Below are positions 1 through 6,768 of a DNA stretch of 9,049 nucleotides, one piece after another. Source of the DNA: CAYVTV01 sp964526475 (GTDB lineage: Bacteria; Bacteroidota; Bacteroidia; Bacteroidales; GCA-2748055); assembly GCA_964526475.1 (NCBI GenBank), contig CAZGKF010000075.1, positions 1 through 9,049 of the forward strand, in the 5' to 3' direction. The notes under the pieces were generated by a model. The model searched no databases and was not told the origin of the DNA. It worked only from the letters and a program-made list of their open reading frames with translations. The position numbers were made by a program, and so were the translations under genes. Numbering within the stretch: the stretch's first letter is position 1; every line of letters starts with the position of its first letter.

Positions 1-51
1 TTTTGTAAAGACTGCTTTGGTGAATTCTGTTAAATAATCTACAGTATACAT
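1..51 (-). CDS. Partial 5' end of an unidentified gene, possibly Ldh2/malate dehydrogenase-family oxidoreductase
   Basis: Reading leftward on the minus strand from an ATG at 51..49, 17 codons are open to the window edge (MYTVDYLTEFTKAVFTK). The pattern of a short beta strand followed by a helix with spacing D-Y-L-x-x-F-x-x-x-V-F resembles the N-terminus of the Ldh2/MDH2 family (YiaK/AllD-like NAD(P)-dependent 2-hydroxyacid dehydrogenases), but 17 residues cannot establish that. It lies 60 bp downstream of the SDR stop on the same strand, so the two could be cotranscribed, and both would then be oxidoreductases. No ribosome binding site is obvious, which is usual in Bacteroidota. The spacer 52-111 is A/T-rich without a clear hairpin. 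Confidence 0.4.
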   Translation of the reverse strand, partial: MYTVDYLTEFTKAVFTK

Positions 52-111
52 ATTTATTGAATCTTTAAAAAATATAAAAAATTCCAGTTTATTTCGAACT
101 CAGGTTAATTA

Positions 112-870
112 TTATTTTTTCAATATATAATGAATATCAGCCTGTGCCGTGGGCATAATATGAATATCGTTAATATTTACGTGTGGAGGCCGTGAAATTG
201 CATAAAGTACAGTATCTGCGACATCCTCAGCATTTAATGGAGTAAATCCGTCATAAAACCTTGCAGCCCTTTCTTTATCACCTTTAAACCGTACCTCGGA
301 AAATTCTGTTCTAACTGCACCGGGCGAAATATTGGTAACTTTAATATTATGTTTGAGGAGATCAATCCTCATAGCTTTTGAAAGTGCTTCCACTGCAAAT
401 TTTGTGGCGCAGTAAACATTCCCGTTTTCATAAACTTCCTTCCCCGCAACGGAACCAATATTAACAATATGTCCCTTGGCTCTGGCTTTCATATAAGGAA
501 TGATTAGCCTGGAAATATACAAAAGACCTTTAACATTGGTGTCTATCATGCGTTCCCAGTCATCAATCTCTCCCTCATCAATAGGATCCAATCCTACTGA
601 CAGTCCTGCGTTGTTGATAAGGATATCTATTTCTTTCCACTTTCCTGACAGCGAATTAATAGCATTTTTAATATCTTCAAGCTTACGGATATCAAAATCA
701 AGGGCAAGAATATCTGCATTTGTGCCGGAGGTAAGGCTGGCTTTAAGTTGTAAAAGTCTTTCCTTTCTTCTTCCGGTAACAATAATATCATATCCATTTT
801 CCGCCAGCAGGATGGCAGTAGCTTTTCCAATACCTGAGGTCGCTCCGGTAATAAAGGCAATTTTTCGCAT
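112..870 (-). CDS. ydfG: SDR family NAD(P)-dependent oxidoreductase, YdfG-like (3-hydroxy acid / L-allo-threonine dehydrogenase type)
   Basis: A 252-residue classical short-chain dehydrogenase, matching the usual length of about 250. The Rossmann glycine motif TGATSGIG is at residues 8-15, NNAG at 86-89, and the catalytic tetrad is N112, S140, Y153 and K157 (YCATK). Arginines 34-35 directly after the second beta strand (TGRR) suggest NADP(H) preference. The C-terminal stretch around residues 228-243, with P-H-V-N-I-N and I-M-P-T-A-Q, is the signature of the E. coli YdfG branch, whose members oxidise serine, L-allo-threonine and 3-hydroxy acids with NADP+. The start is set at 870 because MRKIAFITGA places the first beta strand at the N-terminus; the frame stays open to 963 but that extension does not look like SDR sequence. 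It is probably cytosolic. The family call is firm; the substrate is inferred. Confidence 0.9.
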   Translation of the reverse strand: MRKIAFITGATSGIGKATAILLAENGYDIIVTGRRKERLLQLKASLTSGTNADILALDFDIRKLEDIKNAINSLSGKWKEIDILINNAGLSVGLDPIDEGEIDDWERMIDTNVKGLLYISRLIIPYMKARAKGHIVNIGSVAGKEVYENGNVYCATKFAVEALSKAMRIDLLKHNIKVTNISPGAVRTEFSEVRFKGDKERAARFYDGFTPLNAEDVADTVLYAISRPPHVNINDIHIMPTAQADIHYILKK

Positions 871-886
871 TTTTATTATTTTGGTA

Positions 887-894
887 TAAAGATA
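887..894 (-). promoter_or_regulatory. Candidate Bacteroidota -7 box for the SDR gene
   Basis: On the minus strand the sequence reads TATCTTTA, one base from the consensus TAnnTTTG, 16 nt upstream of the ATG at 870. That would give a very short leader. I see no matching -33 TTG at the expected spacing, so this is a weak prediction in AT-rich DNA. Confidence 0.25.
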
Positions 895-1036
895 TGTAAT
901 TTTACACATGATTACATTCTTTTGCTTCGCATGGCAGGGTATAACATGCTTAATTACCTGCAATTCTTCAGTTTTGATGTTGTATCTTTTTTAGTTGTCG
1001 TAATACTCAGACTCTCATATTATTTAGTCGTTCAGT

Positions 1037-1053
1037 AATAATATGATATTATT
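1037..1053. repeat. Perfect AT palindrome in the SDR/porT divergent spacer
   Basis: AATAATAT and ATATTATT flank a single central G at 1045, giving 8-bp perfect arms. It lies between the divergent SDR and porT starts, a typical place for an operator. It is made only of A and T, so chance is a fair explanation. The rest of the spacer 871-1158 is AT-rich, with no gene or RNA that I can recognise. Confidence 0.3.
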
Positions 1054-1114
1054 TTTTGTAAATGAAATGCACTAAAAAACATTTTTCTTTCTTATCACTT
1101 TTGAATAATTATAA

Positions 1115-1122
1115 TAATTTTA
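1115..1122 (+). promoter_or_regulatory. Candidate -7 box upstream of porT
   Basis: TAATTTTA fits TAnnTTTG with one mismatch and lies 36 nt before the TTG start. It is part of a 12-base string, TAATTTTACGTC (1115-1126), that recurs exactly upstream of the aldolase gene at 5361-5372. No -33 TTG is found at the usual distance. Confidence 0.3.
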
Positions 1123-1158
1123 CGTCCTGATTCGTTTTTCTGCTAAAAGCATCCTGAT

Positions 1159-1854
1159 TTGAAAAAGCTCATTTTTGTTTCTTTCTTTATATTTTCCATG
1201 TTAAATCTAACAGCTCAGGTTAAGAGACCTCAGAATGATCCAGGGTATGATAATAAGAAGCTTCACTTTGGTTTTACTATCGGAGTGAATACGATGGATA
1301 TGGGAATAAAGAGGAATCTGCAGGATAGTCTTTTTGCTGATATTACTGGAATAGAACCCGGATTTCAGGTTACTGTTGTTTCTGACCTTAGGTTGAATGA
1401 TGATTTCACTCTTAGATTCCTGCCCGGCATTTCGTTTGGTCAGCGCAACCTTTCTTATTATCATTATCATACGAAAGAACTTGTAGATGATTTACATATG
1501 CCCTCAAGTTATCTCGAATTTCCACTTCTATTGAAATACCGGTCGAAACGACTGAATAATTACAGGCCTTACCTTATCGGGGGTATGAACTACCGGTACG
1601 ATATGGCGGCAAGAAAGGAATATAACGAAGAGGATAATATATATGTGCGGTTTAAACCTTATGATATATTTCTTGAAGCTGGTTTTGGAATAGATTTCTA
1701 TCTGCCGTATTTTAAATTTGCACCTGAGATAAAAGTTGGCATGGGTATGTTGAATCTTCGTGTTGAAAAACCTTCCGATTTTGCTCCACAATTCGTTCGC
1801 TCCATGGACAGATTAAGAGCGTATGTAGTTATGCTGAATTTTCATTTCGAATGA
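1159..1854 (+). CDS. porT: PorT/SprT family outer-membrane protein of the type IX secretion system
   Basis: A 231-residue exported beta-barrel protein. Residues 1-19 form a signal peptide (KK, then a hydrophobic run, then N-L-T-A before Q20), and cleavage before Q is common in this phylum. The body shows the PorT pattern: LHFGFTIGVN near residue 35, PGF then LRL near 70-80, L-R-F-L-P-G-I-S-F-G-Q-R-N-L-S-Y near 85-100, LEFPLLLKYRSKR near 119-131, and YRPYLIGG near 135-142. Alternating polar and nonpolar strands continue to an aromatic end, HFE. PorT is required for T9SS secretion of proteases and adhesins, and for gliding where present. The start is TTG: an in-frame TAA at 1144-1146 leaves no ATG or GTG before it, and the next Met (residue 14) would destroy the signal peptide. 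The 3' end overlaps the convergent methyltransferase gene by 13 bp. It stands alone here rather than beside ubiE. Confidence 0.87.
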   Translation: MKKLIFVSFFIFSMLNLTAQVKRPQNDPGYDNKKLHFGFTIGVNTMDMGIKRNLQDSLFADITGIEPGFQVTVVSDLRLNDDFTLRFLPGISFGQRNLSYYHYHTKELVDDLHMPSSYLEFPLLLKYRSKRLNNYRPYLIGGMNYRYDMAARKEYNEEDNIYVRFKPYDIFLEAGFGIDFYLPYFKFAPEIKVGMGMLNLRVEKPSDFAPQFVRSMDRLRAYVVMLNFHFE

Positions 1855-2636
1855 GTTAATAAACTTCTTTTTATTTCCCAGCAAATTATAGCAGCAGCAG
1901 AAGCTATATTTAGTGAATCAGGTGCTCCCTGAATGGAAGAAAATGATGGGATGCTTATCTTCCTGTTTATATAAGGGAGTATTTGATCAGAAATACCCTG
2001 ACTTTCATTTCCGAAAACAATCATTCCTTTTTCCGGAATGTCAACTGAAAAAAGCTCCTCTCCCTCCAGCATTGTTCCTGTAATTTCCATATTGAATTTT
2101 TCCCTGTAAAAGATAAAAAGTTCTGTTAAGCTGCAATAATGTACCCTTACTCTTGTTATTGATCCCATAGTACTTTGCACAGTTTTGGGATTATACAGGT
2201 CTGTACTTTCCCGGCTGCAAAAAATATCTTTTATATTAAACCAGTCGGCAGTCCGTATTATTGTACCCAGGTTTCCCGGATCACGGATATCCTCAAGAAC
2301 CAAAGAAAGACTGTTGGAAATAATTTCCGGGTCAGGCTTATATACAGGGATTTGAATTAATAGTGATGCTTTATTGGGAGAACTTAATGTAGAGATTTTT
2401 TTCAGTTCAGATTCCGAGACTGCAGTTGTTTTTATGGAATGGAGAATATCGGTAAATTGATTTTTATTGAGGAATTCATCGGTTGCAAATAACTCATCCG
2501 GTTTTAAAAGATTGTTTTTTGATTGAAGAATCTCAGTTACGGCTTTTTCTCCCTGTACAAGAAAAAATCCTGTTGATTCCCTGTATTTTTTAACACTCAG
2601 GGAGGATAGAAATTTAATTCTGCTTTTTGAGATCAT
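1842..2636 (-). CDS. TrmH/SpoU-family RNA 2'-O-ribose methyltransferase
   Basis: A 264-residue SPOUT methyltransferase that would transfer a methyl group from S-adenosylmethionine to a ribose 2'-OH in rRNA or tRNA. The N-terminal part (about residues 1-95) is the SpoU substrate-binding type domain, beginning ISKSRIKFLSSL and containing FFLVQGEKAV at 24-33. The C-terminal knotted domain has motif 1 at 113-130 (LEDIRDPGNLGTIIRTA, with N122 and R128), motif 2 at 206-215 (IVFGNESQGI) and motif 3 at about 227-250 (IPSF then S-L-N-I-A-S-A-A-A-I). In motif 3 a longer segment, FSSIQGAPD, precedes SLN where RlmB/TrmH have a short glycine-containing loop. ATG at 2636 gives the typical start of the Bacteroidota branch. 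The target nucleotide cannot be told from sequence; RlmB-like 23S modification is one possibility. Confidence 0.93.
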   Translation of the reverse strand: MISKSRIKFLSSLSVKKYRESTGFFLVQGEKAVTEILQSKNNLLKPDELFATDEFLNKNQFTDILHSIKTTAVSESELKKISTLSSPNKASLLIQIPVYKPDPEIISNSLSLVLEDIRDPGNLGTIIRTADWFNIKDIFCSRESTDLYNPKTVQSTMGSITRVRVHYCSLTELFIFYREKFNMEITGTMLEGEELFSVDIPEKGMIVFGNESQGISDQILPYINRKISIPSFSSIQGAPDSLNIASAAAIICWEIKRSLLTHSK

Positions 2637-2965
2637 AATTGTTTTTTGTCTGCTTGTAAAAATATAAAAACCTAATCTTAAGTTAACTATATTTGTAAGG
2701 AAATTAATATTTGGATTAATTACCTTAGTTTGCTATTTGAGCCTTTATATTAATGATTGATGTAAGAAGAAGGAATAAAGATTTTAGAGTTTTGAAGTAA
2801 AATATTTGTAAAGAGCTATTGAATTGAATAATAGATTAGTATATTTTAATACTGCATGCTATATACTTCATAATTCCTTATCCCCTGTTCCGACTTCATT
2901 TTTTATTTGAAAAGCACCAGCTGGAATTTATTAGTCCGGCTATATATGTTGTAAATGTACTTTGG
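2637..2965. other. Divergent intergenic region (329 bp) between methyltransferase and tamL
   Basis: The spacer is strongly AT-rich. I see no tRNA, riboswitch or long hairpin in it. It has one perfect TAnnTTTG box (2688-2695, plus strand) and a 15-codon ATG reading frame at 2753-2800 that looks like chance. The tamL frame stays open back to 2840 but has no start codon before the GTG at 2966. A TACTTTG string at 2958-2964, next to the GTG, resembles the shorter TAnnTTG variant but sits too close to serve tamL with any leader. Confidence 0.5.
2688..2695 (+). promoter_or_regulatory. Candidate -7 box (TATATTTG) facing tamL
   Basis: TATATTTG matches the Bacteroidota consensus TAnnTTTG exactly. If used, it would give tamL a leader of about 260 nt. 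A -33 TTG at 19-21 bp upstream is not seen (the nearest, at 2654-2656, is 31 bp away), so confidence is low. Confidence 0.25.
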
Positions 2966-5278
2966 GTGAGATCATTTCAGAATAAAATATTTTTACTGGT
3001 AATCAGCATTGCTTTTTTAGCATCCTGCAGTACAACAAAGCATGTGCCTGAGGGAAAGTATTTATTGGACGGGTATGAGATAGTTCCGGACAAGAGAAAG
3101 ATAGATAAAGACGAAATTGGAAATTATGTCAGGCAAAAGCCGAATAAGAAAATTCTGGGTTTCAAATTTCACCTTCTGCTGTACAATTTATCCAATAAAG
3201 AAAAAGAAGGTGGCATTAACAGGTGGTTGCGTTCTATTGGTGAGGAGCCTGTAATTTATGATAAATTTGCACAAGACAAAACAAGAACCCAGATAGAACT
3301 CTTTCTTAGGAACAAAGGGTATTATAATTCGGTTGTAGAAGACACTGCTCTTACCAGAAAAAAGAAGGTAAAATCCATTTATTATATCACACTCAATGAA
3401 CCTTATATTATCAGAGATATCAGTTACCATTTTGAAGATACTGCATTGTCACGATATATACTTCCCGATACAATTAATTCTTTTATAAGGAGAAGGCAGT
3501 TGTTTGATGTTGATTTACTTTCTTCGGAAAGAGAGAGAATAGAGATATTACTGAAAAGCAAGGGTTTTTATAATTTTTCAAAGGAATATATATATTTTAA
3601 TGCTGACAGCCTTGCCGGGGTAACACAGGTTGATCTGACCATGGTTGTTAAGAAGTATATTGAGAAAACCGATAGCATATCGGATCATTTCAGAGAAATA
3701 CCTCATCCTCTTTACAGAATAGGGGATGTTTATATAAATACAAACTATAATCCACAGAAAGTTTTGTCGAGTAATCAGGAATATTTTGCCTCACTTGACA
3801 CTGTGGTTTTTGATAAGATACAGATAGTCTACTCAGGTTTCCCAAACGTCAAACCATCTGTGGTTGTTGCTTCGAGCCTGATAATACCAGGGCAGATTTT
3901 CAATTTACATAATGTGAACAGAACATACAGGCATTTATCTTCTTTTCAGTTATTCAGATTAATTACTATCAATTTTATGGAAACAGGAGAAAAGGATGAT
4001 AAAGGCTACAGGCTGCTTGATTGTTCTGTTGATCTCACTCCGCAGACCTTGCAATCCTTTGCCGCTGAACTTGAAGGTACAAACTCATCAGGGAACATTG
4101 GTGCTGCAGGTAATCTTATATATCAGCACAGGAACCTTTTTATAGGCGCGGAAAATTTTGATTTAAGACTTAAAGGTGCAGTTGAAACATTAAGGGAAAC
4201 AAGGGAATATAATGTGGGAAATCTTCTTGAGCTTGGAGTTGAGGCCGGGCTGCGTATGCCAAAATTCATCCTTCCCTTTCGTACCGAACAGTTTATCCGG
4301 CAATACAGCCCCTCTTCCCGGTTTAGTATAGCATATAATTATCAGAGAAGACCGGATTATACAAGGACAGTCGCTAATGCTTCCCTTTCCTATAATTGGA
4401 GAGGAAACCGGTATCTCACGCATTTTGTAAGTCCTGTTGAACTCAATCTTGTTCAGATACCTTATAAATCTCAACAGTTTATTGACTGGCTTGAGGGGAA
4501 ATATATTTTTTACAGTTATCAGCCTCATTTAATTACGGTTTCCAGCTACAGCCTTATTTTCTCGAATCAAAACATTCAAAAATTAAGAGATTTCATCTAC
4601 CTGAGACTAAATACCGAGCTGGCGGGAAATGTATTATGGTCGGTTTACAGGATTGCCAATATAGAGGAGCAAAATGGCGGATATGCTCTTTTTAATACGA
4701 ATTTCGCACAATATGCCAGAGGAGATATTGATTTTAGGTATTACAAGATCATTGATGAGAACAATAGCATTGTTTACAGGTTTTTCTCAGGTGTGGGAAT
4801 TCCATACAAAAATTCTACCGCTTTACCTTTCGAGAAAAAATATTTTTCAGGAGGGGCGAACAGTATCAGAGCATGGCAGGTGAGGAATCTTGGACCCGGT
4901 TCATTTATAGATCCGGATCCGGGGTATTTCCCCAACCAGACAGGAGACATAAAACTCGAAGTAAATTTTGAGTACCGTTTCAAACTTTTTTGGGTTCTCG
5001 AAGGAGCTTTATTTGTAGATGCAGGTAATATTTGGGCAATTACCCGGAATGATGAAAGGCAGGGAGCTCTTTTTCAATTTAATAAATTTTATAAGGATAT
5101 AGCAATTGGAACTGGCGTTGGAACAAGGTTCGATTTTTCATATTTTGTTTTTCGTCTTGATCTTGGGATTAAAACACGTGATCCTTCAGCACTGGAAGGT
5201 GAGAGATGGATTCCCGGAAAAAGAAAATTAACAAGGGATGATCTGACATTGAATCTTGGAATTGGGTATCCGTTTTAA
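2966..5278 (+). CDS. tamL: Lipidated Omp85/TamA-family outer-membrane assembly protein (TamL type)
   Basis: A 770-residue outer-membrane protein of the BamA/TamA superfamily. Residues 1-21 are a lipoprotein signal with lipobox LASC, C21 being the acylated residue; a lipid anchor on an Omp85 protein is the hallmark of Bacteroidota TamL. About three POTRA-like modules follow (roughly 25-145, 145-230 and 247-360, the second opening with PYIIRDISYHF), then the barrel from about residue 362 (ELEGTNSSGNIG near 368-379). The conserved loop-6 motif reads G-G-A-N-S-I-R-A-W with R635; the usual Gly after Arg in the classic RGF/RGY form is Ala. The chain ends IGYPF, the C-terminal aromatic beta-signal. 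At 770 residues with three POTRAs it is shorter than Bacteroidota BamA, which favours TamL. GTG is the only start before the signal peptide. No tamB gene is adjacent; the next gene is an aldolase 134 bp away. The role, envelope protein or lipid assembly, is inferred from family. Confidence 0.88.
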   Translation: MRSFQNKIFLLVISIAFLASCSTTKHVPEGKYLLDGYEIVPDKRKIDKDEIGNYVRQKPNKKILGFKFHLLLYNLSNKEKEGGINRWLRSIGEEPVIYDKFAQDKTRTQIELFLRNKGYYNSVVEDTALTRKKKVKSIYYITLNEPYIIRDISYHFEDTALSRYILPDTINSFIRRRQLFDVDLLSSERERIEILLKSKGFYNFSKEYIYFNADSLAGVTQVDLTMVVKKYIEKTDSISDHFREIPHPLYRIGDVYINTNYNPQKVLSSNQEYFASLDTVVFDKIQIVYSGFPNVKPSVVVASSLIIPGQIFNLHNVNRTYRHLSSFQLFRLITINFMETGEKDDKGYRLLDCSVDLTPQTLQSFAAELEGTNSSGNIGAAGNLIYQHRNLFIGAENFDLRLKGAVETLRETREYNVGNLLELGVEAGLRMPKFILPFRTEQFIRQYSPSSRFSIAYNYQRRPDYTRTVANASLSYNWRGNRYLTHFVSPVELNLVQIPYKSQQFIDWLEGKYIFYSYQPHLITVSSYSLIFSNQNIQKLRDFIYLRLNTELAGNVLWSVYRIANIEEQNGGYALFNTNFAQYARGDIDFRYYKIIDENNSIVYRFFSGVGIPYKNSTALPFEKKYFSGGANSIRAWQVRNLGPGSFIDPDPGYFPNQTGDIKLEVNFEYRFKLFWVLEGALFVDAGNIWAITRNDERQGALFQFNKFYKDIAIGTGVGTRFDFSYFVFRLDLGIKTRDPSALEGERWIPGKRKLTRDDLTLNLGIGYPF

Positions 5279-5360
5279 TTTTTTTGATCCTTTATTACTT
5301 CTTACAGCTTTATTTTTTTTCATCAAAACTCTCCATATGATTTTTTTTCTTTTTTATTCT

Positions 5361-5368
5361 TAATTTTA
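5361..5368 (+). promoter_or_regulatory. Candidate -7 box upstream of the aldolase gene
   Basis: TAATTTTA, one mismatch from TAnnTTTG, 44 nt before the ATG. It begins the 12-base string TAATTTTACGTC that also lies upstream of porT. The flanking spacer 5279-5412 is T-rich with several T runs, but I find no stem-loop to make a clear tamL terminator. Confidence 0.33.
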
Positions 5369-5412
5369 CGTCTCATTTAAATGTAGTTCTGTTAAACTTA
5401 AATATTTTATCA

Positions 5413-6492
5413 ATGTCTGAAAAAATTTTGAATAAAGTTAAGCCTGGCGTTGCTGCCGGGAAAGATGTTAAAACCATTTTTGATATTGCAAAAGCTAATC
5501 TTTTTGCATTACCTGCTGTTAATGTGGTAAGTACAAATTCTGTAAATGCTGTTCTTGAAGCCGCCAAAGTGGTAAATTCCCCTGTAATTATTCAGTTTTC
5601 CAATGGAGGTGCCTCATTTTACGCTGGTAAAGGAGTCGCCGCTGAAGGTGATAAAGCAGCTATCGCAGGTGCCATTTCTGGTGCAAAACATGTTCATCAG
5701 ATGTCCGAACTTTATGGTATCCCCGTTATTCTTCATACCGATCATGCTGCAAAAAAATTACTTCCCTGGATTGATGGTTTGCTGGAATATGGTGAAAGGC
5801 ATTATCAAAAATATGGCAAACCTCTCTACAGCTCTCACATGCTGGATCTTTCAGAAGAGCCTCTGGAAGAAAATATTGAGATATGTAAAAAATATCTTGC
5901 CAGAATGAGCAAAATGGGTATGACACTGGAGATTGAACTTGGAGTAACTGGTGGTGAGGAGGATGGTGTGGATAATACCGGAGTTGATAATTCTTTACTG
6001 TATACACAGCCTGAGGATGTTGCATATGCTTACAACGAACTGATAAGCATCAGTGAAAACTTTACTATAGCCGCTTCATTTGGGAATGTCCATGGGGTTT
6101 ATAAGCCTGGTAATGTGGTACTCACTCCTAAAATTCTGAAAAATTCCCAGGATTATATTAAAGAAAAGTTTAAAACTGATGAAAAACCTGTCGATTTTGT
6201 ATTTCATGGAGGTTCAGGTTCCAGTAGGGAAGAAATTCGCGAAGCAATATCTTATGGTGTGATTAAAATGAATATTGATACAGATACCCAGTGGGCATTT
6301 TGGGATGGCATCAGAGAGTATGAGAAGAAAAACCACTATTATCTGCAGGGACAGATCGGGAACCCTGAAGGTGAAGATAAACCAAACAAGAAGAAATATG
6401 ATCCAAGAGTGTGGCTGAGAGAAGGTGAAAAAGCTATGGTTGAAAGACTTAAGCTTGCCTTTGAGGATCTTAATTGTATAGATAGATTATAA
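5413..6492 (+). CDS. fbaA: Class II fructose-bisphosphate aldolase (FbaA, class IIA)
   Basis: A 359-residue zinc aldolase, exactly the length of E. coli FbaA, to which it aligns from end to end. It cleaves fructose 1,6-bisphosphate to dihydroxyacetone phosphate and glyceraldehyde 3-phosphate, and the reverse, in cytosolic glycolysis/gluconeogenesis. The active site is intact: HTDHA with catalytic D110 and zinc ligand H111, E175 in LEIEL, the mobile loop GGEEDGVDN at 180-188 with E182-E183, zinc ligands H227 (NVHGVYKPGN) and H265 (FHGGSGSS, also the phosphate loop), N287 in KMNIDTDTQ, and R332 in the C-terminal arm. The ATG at 5413 gives the family N-terminus, with KPGV near residue 10. It is flanked by spacers of 134 and 276 bp, so it is probably transcribed on its own. 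The call is firm. Confidence 0.98.
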   Translation: MSEKILNKVKPGVAAGKDVKTIFDIAKANLFALPAVNVVSTNSVNAVLEAAKVVNSPVIIQFSNGGASFYAGKGVAAEGDKAAIAGAISGAKHVHQMSELYGIPVILHTDHAAKKLLPWIDGLLEYGERHYQKYGKPLYSSHMLDLSEEPLEENIEICKKYLARMSKMGMTLEIELGVTGGEEDGVDNTGVDNSLLYTQPEDVAYAYNELISISENFTIAASFGNVHGVYKPGNVVLTPKILKNSQDYIKEKFKTDEKPVDFVFHGGSGSSREEIREAISYGVIKMNIDTDTQWAFWDGIREYEKKNHYYLQGQIGNPEGEDKPNKKKYDPRVWLREGEKAMVERLKLAFEDLNCIDRL

Positions 6493-6530
6493 ACAGGTTT
6501 TCATTTTCTAAATTCGGGAATGTTTCTCTT

Positions 6531-6610
6531 CGCGGCAAGTGGAGCGGAATTACCGATCCGGAAAATTATACTAATGTTGCTCATATTCCCCACCGCAAGT
6601 ATCGGGGAAT
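6531..6610. repeat. Two diverged copies of a GC-richer repeat unit after fbaA
   Basis: The 20-base strings at 6531-6550 and 6591-6610 share about 14 positions, both carrying GCAAGT and ending in GGAAT, exactly 60 bp apart. Each region also has GGGAATGT followed a few bases later by CGCGG (6516-6535 and 6605-6620). The block is clearly more GC-rich than the surrounding spacer. It looks like the decayed remains of an intergenic palindromic (REP-like) element. The rest of the spacer, 6621-6768, is AT-rich with nothing recognisable. Confidence 0.45.
6585..6610. repeat. Inverted repeat ATTCCCC...GGGGAAT downstream of fbaA
   Basis: Perfect 7-bp arms at 6585-6591 and 6604-6610 with a 12-nt loop, 92 nt after the fbaA stop. 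Four of the seven pairs are G-C, so the RNA hairpin should form. No T run follows on either strand, so it is not a classical intrinsic terminator, although it could stabilise an mRNA 3' end. It overlaps the second copy of the repeat unit described above. Confidence 0.5.
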
Positions 6611-6768
6611 GTGCTCGCGGGCTTCAGGTTTCAGATTTGAGTTTTTTATTTAAAAATTGCATTTTGAAGAATTGTTTTATTGACTTTGAGTCTTGAGTTT
6701 GGTTATCTGCGGGTCTGGTCAATCAATCGATTTATCACGTACATATATTATTGATATACAGCATTATA

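Noticed and set aside
500..889. 129-residue plus-strand reading frame opposite the SDR gene
   Set aside because: The minus strand carries the complete SDR fold with all catalytic residues; this is a shadow frame rich in Ser, Ile and Pro.
871..963. In-frame upstream extension of the SDR gene (31 extra codons)
   Set aside because: The extra residues do not resemble SDR sequence, and the Rossmann strand already begins at residue 3 from the ATG at 870.
2753..2800. 15-codon ATG reading frame in the spacer before tamL
   Set aside because: It is too short, ends at a random stop and has no ribosome binding signal; expected by chance in AT-rich DNA.
4190..4528. 112-residue minus-strand reading frame inside tamL
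   Set aside because: It is an antisense shadow of the barrel-coding region with no family pattern; the plus strand is clearly the coding one.
6585..6610. Intrinsic terminator for fbaA
   Set aside because: The stem is present, but no T run follows on either strand and it is 92 nt after the stop, so I list it as a repeat instead.
6520..6696. ATG reading frame of 58 codons with a hydrophobic stretch after fbaA
   Set aside because: It is built from the decayed palindromic repeat block and then low-complexity AT sequence, has no recognisable family pattern, and its end is arbitrary.
6751..6768. Upstream TTG start for the sodium symporter
   Set aside because: The ATG at 6769 gives the normal short charged N-terminus before TM1; the six added residues have no support.
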